Below are positions 9,046 to 15,710 of a DNA stretch of 15,710 bases, in pieces. A program made the position numbers and the translations under genes. The stretch is taken from positions 1 through 15,710 of the forward strand of contig CAJVPJ010000844.1 in assembly GCA_910592205.1 (NCBI GenBank), given 5' to 3'. This DNA is from Paraglomus occultum. Its lineage: Eukaryota; Glomeromycota; Glomeromycetes; Paraglomerales; Paraglomeraceae. The notes beneath the pieces were generated by a model. The model saw only the letters and a list, made by a program, of their open reading frames with translations, did not search any database and was not told the origin of the DNA. Positions within the stretch are counted from its first letter, which is position 1. The number at the start of each line of letters is the position of its first letter.

Positions 9046-11233
9046 GGATTATGAGATCTGGTTTGAGGATTACCACTGCTGGTCCTCTAGTATCGTTGAA
9101 TGCTTTTGGCGTAAAACCGGAAATAGAACCGCACAAAAAAGCTCAACGTGTTTCCATGTGATAAGGTTAGAATCAATAATCGGTGCGTGGAGGAAGAAGT
9201 TTTAGCGATAAAGGACCGCTAGAGATGAATTGCATTTTTGGCATGGCTTGATACAACTCCCTCTAGAGAATCTCTTAACTTAATTATGGAAGTTTCGGGG
9301 GCGGATGGTATCCACTCTTATTGCTTTAATGTGATCCAAAACCCGAAAGTCTTCATTTACTCATTTGTTTGGAGCAGTCGAAGTCTCGTTCATTCTATTT
9401 TCCGACGTCAGGATGGATCGACCGATTCCATGGTTCGCATTCTTGTGAGAAAACGTGCATTTGAATTGGTTGATTTGCATTCTGCCTGCCCGCTGAACTT
9501 CTCTTCCGGCTTCTAATTTACAAACAACAAATTAGAACAAATTATTGCTCGAAGCTCAACGAAAATATGATGGATTTGATAGAGTAAAATGAATCAAATA
9601 TTATCTGTAATAAAAATTCGCTTTCCCACTTACCCTAATCTATCCCATCGCGACTCACTTTTTCCTCCTCCAGAAATTGATAGAGCAGCGTGACAATAGG
9701 CTAACGTACACGAGAATTACATGTTCTTCGTCCTTTACTCAACCGTCACCATCCTTTTTCCTGCGTTTCGACCTCTTCGACAGCGACAAATGTTGCCTCC
9801 ACCCAGTCAATCATACCAATTACTTTTCACAATACATCCCCAAAATTGCCAACTGTATCATAAGCGATATCCCAATGTCCTCTACTGCAGTACTAATGGG
9901 AATTGGTAATAACCAGCCCAAAGTAACAGATCGACCATAATCATAATCCAAGAGTTCACCGAAAAAATTCAAGACCAGCCGCATCATGCAATAGAAATAA
10001 TGGCCAGAGAAGGTAGTAATTAAATACCCAAGAAAGCCAAAAATAAAGCCGTATTCACGCAAGATCCGTCTTTGTGCGCAGTTTTAAGAAAACGACATAG
10101 CATCCGTAAAAGAAATCGTCAATAGGTGATAAGACATGACCAACTATTTTGGAACGCAGTGCAGCCGGCTCGAACGAGTGGTCGTCGTCTGATCCGTCCA
10201 CTGACGAGATTCAATAATCCAGGATTAAGCTATAAAAGCAAAGTGTAAAGTGAAAGTGGATAATGTAAACTAATGTTTTGGGACAAAGACAACGCAAAAA
10301 GAAGAAATAAATTTAGAACTGATGTTCCGAGTAATGCTGTCTCCATTTACCTCATTAAAATTCGGAAAGCATAACCTCTCAACGCCGAGGAATGACCGAT
10401 ACAGAGCAAAAAAAGGCCTGTCGAAGAAAAAAAGAGGATATTCGTAATTGAAAGGTATCAACACATTAGCGTTCTTTCTGACTCGTCAGTCCTGGTCAAC
10501 TTCACCCCCGAAATACAGTTTGTAATTCTACCTGACGTTAACGCCAAAATCGTACAGCTTGCGATTATCGTATATGTTAATGATTCATTAATACTTCAGT
10601 CCCTGATTAAGAACGGTAGAGTCAGATTCTTCAAGAAGTATTCGCACTAAAATTACTCCTTGATTTTAACTTACTGACAAAACCACAGTAAACGTAACGT
10701 TGAGCTATAGGCTCGGTAGTCTAGCGCATAGGTAATCTCTATCCCGCACATATGATTACGTCAATGCTAGCCCGCATTTGGTAAGGCCGCTTCTCTCGCG
10801 CTCGAGTGGTTTCTGCTGACTTTGTATCGACATTAATACATCAAAAGGATCGAGAAATGTTTGTCCTTGTAATAGCAAGCGGGCGTTGTCATCTATAATG
10901 GGATGGGTGCTGACAAAAATACAGTACACGAGTACGACGCGGGAAAGGATAACGGCCTAGTTATTGGTAAAAAAAAAAAGCTTACGACTGCATGTAAATC
11001 ATGGTTGGACTGCATTATACTAGAATGAAAAAAATAAAGACGTTTTGAAGGCCTTCTTCAAATACCTTGGTTCAACACATTCGTCGAGAACGAGGCTATG
11101 TCGGTCTGCGTTATTTGCAACACGTCAATGGCAAGTTCGGAAGTTCATTGTGTGCATGTGACTATAGCTAACATCGACATGTGCATCACATCCATCTTAC
11201 CATAATTGACCGTCTACAAATATGCTGTACGAC
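9046..11233. other. No gene recognised; upstream region of the zinc finger-TPR gene
   Basis: Short frames at 9238-9516 (+), 9820-10062 (-, hydrophobic) and 10270-10464 (-) lack ATG starts or family signatures and have no clear splice context. A stretch near 10701-10790 resembles a tRNA D arm (GGCTCGGTAGTCTAGCGC) but has no T arm. The base composition is less AT-rich here than in the rest of the spacer, so an old degraded element is likely, but I cannot name it. Confidence 0.4.
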
Positions 11234-11246
11234 TATAATATATAAG
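11234..11246 (+). promoter_or_regulatory. TATA-like element upstream of the zinc finger-TPR gene
   Basis: TATAATATATAAG lies 53-65 bases before the predicted ATG at 11299, a reasonable spacing for a fungal Pol II core promoter. In AT-rich DNA such strings also occur by chance, so this is suggestive only. Confidence 0.35.
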
Positions 11247-11298
11247 TGTAACGATAGGAGTATGTGGATGCCGTAGCAAAAAAAGATCGTTTCGCACG

Positions 11299-13770
11299 AT
11301 GGCATATGAGGTATAAGAGAAAGACATAATAATTAGATAGAATACACTATTTGTTTGTTTATTAACTTTACATGTTACTTTGCAGAAAACTGAAAACTCA
11401 ATTCCCTCTACAGCTGACTCGATGAGTTCTAGCTCAACAACCGGCGGCTATGTATCAGACAACTTTCTCACAAGTGCTCCTAGCACTAGGGCTCCTTCAA
11501 TGACGCCTTCTGCATCAACGCCAAGCAACTCTGCAACTCAAAACGGTTTTCCAAAACTTATACTTCAATTAATGGAAAGAGGGCTTATGTCAGCTGATGA
11601 GCAAATAAAAGAATTGTTGACAGAGCTGAAATATCCTCAGAATATTTACGCACTCAAATACATTCTCGAACATAAAGGAGATTCTGTATCAATGGAAATG
11701 TTAGATACTGCTTTGGAAAGTCTGTGCGCCCAACGATTTGATAATGTTTTTTCAGAAGAAACGACTATTAAATTGGAATGGCGATTACGTATTACTATTA
11801 CTATACTGGAACTGATGTGTCAAAAAAATTGTCAATTTACATGTCAATTTCTTGATAATGTTAGACAAGCTACTTCTATGTATAAGAACATACATTCAAA
11901 GATTATGCAGCATGGGGGAGAAACTTGGAAACCAAAATATGCAGAATCTAATGAATCAGACAAAATTATCAAAAGCTTTAAATACAATTATGATTGCCAA
12001 TATCTTCTCAAAATCATTAAGAATACATTAAATGCTGTTTCTGACGAGAAGAACCAGTACCAACCAATCATTAATCGAGCCATTGCAGCATTAAAGGGTT
12101 TACTTGTTGCTGTTCCTGGATTAGCTAAAGTTGGAATTAAATCTTATACAGGATTTGATGTCCCTCTTGGTGACTTTGACTTGGAAAGGTCATGGAAGTA
12201 TCTAGCAGAAGCCTTTCATGTTGAATCATCTGGCAAGCCATGGTATGCAACCTGGAAACAAGTTGTTATGTTACAAGATTGTCTTGGCAAATGGTGTGAA
12301 CAAGAGTCTGCCATTTCAGTGAGCTTTAAAGAAAGAGTGCTTCTTGAGTATCTCTGGTATCACATCAGTTTATGCTATGCTGAAAATGCAGTGGAGAATC
12401 AGGATGTCAGTGATGAACTCTGGTTTGGTATTTTGGATATCATCCAGCAACTTGTACAGAAAACATTTTCTTCAACTACTCAAGCTATTTGTTATTACAT
12501 AGCATTAGACTCATTGAATAATGCTGTCACTGAATTTATTCAATTCAAATCCATTGAAGTGTTATTGAGTCTTGAAGTCAGGAATAATAAATTGTTTGTT
12601 ACAACACCTGATGACATAGCTGGTTGTGATGAGAAATATATACCAAAGATAGTTAGCATGTACTATTACTTGAAAGGAAAGTTAGAAGTTGAATCAAAAA
12701 TGATTCTAAAATATTCACCAGATCCAATAACAACAAGTGCTCAAACTATGGAACTGCAAGACAAAGGAAATAGAAAAGGAAAAGGAAAAAGTGTTGAGAA
12801 AAGTCTAATTGATTATATTGCAGAAGATCTAACATGTGCTATTACTTGTGAAACAGTTGGAGATTTTTACCAGCTTAATTGTCAACATATTATTAGTTCA
12901 AAAGCGCTTTTGTCATTAAACAATCTGGAATGTCCTTACTGCAGAAGTGAAATTGAAAAAAATTATGTGTATTATTTACCACAACAGACAATATACAATA
13001 ATGTTCAGTGTTATATTACAGACACTGATGATCAATACATTTACAATGATAATTCTGGTAACAATATGAATATAAAAGTATTTGATGAGTGTGATGATCT
13101 TAAGAAACAAAAAGGGAAGAACAGAGCAAGAAAGTCTGGTTCTGAATCTACATTGACTTCAATTTGGAAATCATTGACTACACCAAATATAGACAAATTG
13201 TTTCAAAATGCTACAGTTGCATATATGAATAATAAGCTGGAAAAGGCTTTAAATATCTATGCACAAATATTACAAGTTGATCTCATAAATTATCAATCAC
13301 TGTGTAATGGAGCAATGGTAAAGATAAAATTGAAAAATTTTGGAAAAGCACTACTTGATATTGAGACAGCAATTGAAGTAAACAAAGTTTATTATGATGC
13401 CTGGTATTTAAGTTTGATGGCACATTTAGGTTTGGGAAATAAATGGGGGGCTAGACAAGATATTAGAAATATTAGGCGTCTATCCAATCAAAGAGAGGCA
13501 TTTGATGTTATTAAGGAATATGTAAACAAACTTGAGCACTTTGATGTGGAATGGTTTAAAATTCTTGTGGATAGTTGTCCTCGTAAAGCATTGTATGCAT
13601 TAGGTGATATTAATCTATGGCAATCGCTATGTAACCATCTGTATGGAACAGATGATTACACCAGATGGTACAACACTGCTGCATCTTGGTATAAGGAGTA
13701 TAACAATACGTGGCATGATGACACACATATAAGCGCGTTTTTTGAAAAAGTATATTATTATGCATACTAA
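11299..13770 (+). CDS. Half-RING (SP-RING-like) zinc finger and TPR protein, 798 aa
   Basis: Predicted as join(11299..11310, 11386..13770). The large exon is preceded by a strong 3' splice site (TTACTTTGCAG at 11375-11385) and has no ATG before 11422. Four codons ATG GCA TAT GAG with A at -3 and G at +4, followed by GTATAAG, supply a phase-0 start, giving MAYEKTENSIPSTADSM. Starting at 11422 instead would give 782 aa. Visible layout: Ser/Thr/Pro-rich N-terminus (1-50); long helical region (about 55-440); basic linker KGNRKGKGKS (about 468-478); zinc finger with C488, C492, C503-Q-H505 and C520-PY-C523; TPR-type repeats (about 607-710, for example YMNNKLEKALNIYAQILQVD); and a Trp-rich C-terminus. 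The CxH plus CPxC quartet would bind one zinc, as in SP-RING (SUMO ligase) or U-box-like folds, so a ubiquitin/SUMO ligase or scaffold role is inferred. I recall related CxH...CPxC-TPR proteins as an expanded Rhizophagus family. The single large open frame argues for a functional gene. Confidence 0.85.
11311..11385 (+). other. Predicted 75-bp intron of the zinc finger-TPR gene
   Basis: Donor GTATAAG at 11311, branch-like ATTAAC at 11361-11366, pyrimidine-rich acceptor TTACTTTGCAG ending at 11385. Both flanking exons are in phase 0. The acceptor is convincing; the donor deviates from GTAAGT, so the exact partner exon is less certain. Confidence 0.55.
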
Positions 13771-14105
13771 TTACTATTACTATTAGGTCATTTGAAAGCA
13801 CATTTCGCATATGAAAGTCATGTTGATGATAGGAGTGGAAGCAAAAAGTAAGCAGTTTAAAATAACTATTTGGTTATATTTTATTATTACTAACGGCTAT
13901 CATTTTGTAGTTACTATACTTCTTTGTACCTTTATCCAAATAATAAAGTAAGTGTATTAGTATAATAATTATTATTATCAACGTTTGTATATGTTGTGAA
14001 TATTATCGAATAAAGAATTATAATTAGGTAACAATACCAATATTCAAAGTACCTCCAAATAAATACAAACTCAGCATTTTGTTGAATTATTCGGATAAGT
14101 CAATT
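13771..14105 (+). terminator. 3' region of the zinc finger-TPR gene with poly(A) signals
   Basis: AT-rich intergenic spacer of 335 bases. AATAAA occurs at 13942-13947 (172 bases after the stop) and at 14009-14014; the first is the likelier cleavage signal. The spacer must also carry the promoter of the next gene on the same strand; no distinct element stands out. Confidence 0.4.
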
Positions 14106-14548
14106 ATGAATACAATTGTAGTAAGTATCAGTATAATATTGTCATTATTGTATGTATTAATATTAATTTATAAATATTTTGATTTGTAGGCAACAATAAA
14201 AACATCAACTGAAGAAATGCAACACAAGACGAACGTTAAACCTAACTCCGACCATGCTGAATATATTTTGCCATGTGTGGTTAATGTTTCGTCTGAAGAC
14301 GATGTTATTATAGAACTTGCTAACAGTGTAAGTATTAACGTTAATATGGACATGTATTCAATTATTTCTAACTCGTAACATTATTTTAGTTATCCGTCTA
14401 TCTTTGTTGGGTTTGTTTATATTCGGAAGAAAAGTTAGACGAAATGGAACATAAAAACTTGGAGATTGAAACATTTCCAACTACTGGTGTCAAAATGATT
14501 AGTTATAAGCAATTAGTTTGTCCTACAAAGAAATATGCCATATACTAA
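14106..14548 (+). CDS. Small three-exon gene, 103 aa, unknown function
   Basis: Predicted as join(14106..14120, 14190..14327, 14390..14548). Exon 1 is ATG AAT ACA ATT GTA followed at once by GTAAGTATC. Intron 1 (69 bp) ends in GATTTGTAG. Exon 2 gives 46 codons and ends AAC AGT before GTAAGTATT. Intron 2 (62 bp) has CTAAC at 14368-14372 and acceptor ATTATTTTAG. Exon 3 gives 52 codons to TAA. All junctions are phase 0 and the joined frame has no stop. The protein is hydrophilic and acidic in the middle (VNVSSEDDVIIELANS), has a short hydrophobic Cys-rich patch at the exon 2-3 junction (SLSVYLCWVCLY), then SEEKLDEMEHKNLEIETFPT and a C-terminus SYKQLVCPTKKYAIY. No domain recognised. Two near-perfect donors at the ends of consecutive open segments make chance unlikely. 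The frame is also open for 28 codons upstream of the ATG, so a further 5' exon cannot be excluded. Confidence 0.65.
14121..14189 (+). other. Intron 1 of the small three-exon gene
   Basis: 69 bp, donor GTAAGTATC, acceptor GATTTGTAG, branch candidate TATTAAT near 14154-14165. Phase 0. Confidence 0.65.
14328..14389 (+). other. Intron 2 of the small three-exon gene
   Basis: 62 bp, donor GTAAGTATT, CTAAC branch site at 14368-14372 (17 bases before the end), acceptor ATTATTTTAG. Phase 0. This is the best-formed intron in the window. Confidence 0.75.
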
Positions 14549-14601
14549 TTAATACGAATATTGTATCATCTATCATCATGCGTATTGTACATAATAATAT
14601 T

Positions 14602-14607
14602 ATTAAA
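14602..14607 (+). terminator. ATTAAA poly(A)-like signal of the small gene
   Basis: ATTAAA lies 54 bases after the stop codon; no AATAAA occurs nearer. Common by chance in AT-rich DNA. Confidence 0.3.
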
Positions 14608-14898
14608 TATTAAATTATGTCTATTGCCGTTTTGAGGTTATCGAATAGCGATAGTATACAATTAACAAGGGGTTAACATTACACGTAATAGTTATCACAA
14701 TATTAATATTAGACGAATATGTTATCAACACAATAAACATTACACAAAGATCATTATTCCCGTGTTATAAGAAAAACGTTGATTCTTATATCAGGCGTCA
14801 ACTTTCTTTGTTTAATGCAACTGTCTCACACCAGAAATTTTTTATATCCGACTTTTTTATTATTGGAAATCATAATGAAGCCACTGTACTTCTCGCTG

Positions 14899-15142
14899 TC
14901 TCTTGATTAGACTCCTGACTCGTTACTATACTTTCTTATTCGAAAAATATTGGCAATGCATAACATTTAGCCGACAATAACAACTTGTTCTTCGCATCCA
15001 GGCCGCAGTCTTTATGTCACTCACACGCGACATCCTACCAATTCAAAAATTATCAGACAATTTGAACAAGAAACTGTCCATGTTAGTCTAATATTCATCG
15101 TCACGTTCGCCCATATCCATCGACGTTGCGTCGTCGTTGACA
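14899..15142 (+). repeat. Diverged dispersed repeat, copy B
   Basis: Same-orientation relative of 8735-9045. Matching blocks: TCTCTTGATTAG...CTGACTCGTTAC at 14899-14927; AATGCATAACATTTAGCCGA with CAATAACAACTTG at 14955-14988; GGCCGCAGTCTTTATGTC...CACACGCGACAT at 15001-15032; and TAATATTCATCGTCACG near 15089-15106. Compared with copy A it lacks about 75 bases between the first two blocks. Function and family unknown. Confidence 0.55.
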
Positions 15143-15710
15143 TGGGATGATTATCATAGGTGATGTTTTCGGTGGTGCAAAGCCAGAGACGTTTACAATA
15201 AGTTACAGATCCCCTACAGAAAGCGATATCAAGCCATTCTCAAAAGACGATTGATCCTCAACAGTTTATTATTTACAAATGTCCATATACCGGTATATGT
15301 AAAAAGCACCCTAAATATAATGCGCAGTATTATTAGGTAGTAAAATACAGAAATGAGTTGTCAAGCGCATGTTGTGGCTAATAAAGAACATAAAAAGCCG
15401 GTATCGATCAGGGCAAGACTACCTTAAACAGAAACTCTTATCAATAGTAAACGCCGTTTAACTGTAATCTCAAAGTCTGTTCATTTGTACTTTGCACCAC
15501 AAAATAACATAGACTGCCTCTCATCCGTCACCAAACCGTTAGCCCAAAAACGGATATTGAGAGAGGGTGCTTTGTCGATTGTAAGACATCACCCGTCTTG
15601 AACAAAATCGCCGCCGTATCGTCCCTCTGAACGGTATTAGCCGAGTTTGCCGAGAATACGGAATAAGTTTGACCTAGCCCACGATTCCCGCTATCGTGTT
15701 TGATTAATTC
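15143..15710. other. No gene recognised
   Basis: No ORF of note, no tRNA, no transposase motif. Composition becomes less AT-rich toward the end, which could be the edge of another element or gene beyond the window. Confidence 0.4.

Noticed and set aside
9238-9516. + strand frame of about 92 aa
   Set aside because: Begins at TTG, shows no motif, and lies next to an old repeat whose composition opens frames by chance.
9820-10062. - strand hydrophobic frame of about 80 aa that could look like membrane segments
   Set aside because: No ATG in a convincing context, and hydrophobicity alone from TTT/ATT-rich codons is weak evidence.
10470-10500. CTGACGA on the - strand near GAAA, suggesting a hammerhead core
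   Set aside because: No room for a stem II and no closing stem III or stem I pairing could be drawn.
10701-10790. tRNA-like stretch GGCTCGGTAGTCTAGCGC
   Set aside because: Only the D-arm region resembles a tRNA; there is no T arm, no acceptor pairing and no anticodon stem.
14168-14353. - strand frame of 61 aa opposite the small three-exon gene
   Set aside because: It is the antisense shadow of exon 2, which has far better support from splice sites on the + strand.
1-15710. CRISPR array, bacterial operon or prophage
   Set aside because: No regularly spaced repeats, no ribosome binding sites with packed genes, and clear eukaryotic introns and tRNA.

Overview
This window looks like nuclear DNA of a fungus, most likely an arbuscular mycorrhizal fungus (Glomeromycotina, Rhizophagus-like). 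The reasons are AT-rich sequence, short spliceosomal introns (62-75 bp, two with GTAAGTAT donors and one CTAAC branch site), a eukaryotic tRNA-Ile(AAT), and protein families that I recall as expanded in Rhizophagus: a CxH...CPxC zinc finger with TPRs, a 'GKFS'-type module, and decayed Helitron and Tc1/mariner elements. Family assignments come from pattern memory and were not searched.

Layout. 1-852: no gene seen. 853-3108: a decayed Helitron-like element on the + strand. Fragments of its replicase lie in several frames (853-1194, about 1225-1758, 2021-2395). It is interrupted by a 222-bp insertion (1779-2000) bounded by a perfect 19-bp direct repeat, the mark of retroposition. A degenerate second coding module follows (2396-2909), then a perfect GC-rich hairpin followed by CTAA (3084-3108), which may be the element's 3' terminus. 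3110-5884: no recognisable gene, apart from one weak acidic exon candidate (4774-5046). 5885-5958: tRNA-Ile on the - strand. 6979-7926: a decayed Tc1/mariner transposase, frame-shifted and stop-ridden. 8735-9045 and 14899-15142: two diverged copies of one unnamed repeat, in the same orientation about 6.1 kb apart, flanking the gene pair.

Two live-looking protein genes sit on the + strand. The first (11299-13770, 798 aa) has a predicted 4-codon first exon, a 75-bp intron and one large exon. It encodes a helical protein with a half-RING (SP-RING-like) zinc finger followed by TPRs, probably a ubiquitin- or SUMO-ligase-like or scaffold protein. The second (14106-14548, 103 aa) is a small unrecognised gene of three exons, all joined in phase 0, that no single ORF reveals. 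I see no functional link between them beyond tandem orientation. The first 11 kb is a transposon graveyard with only a tRNA gene as a clear functional locus.
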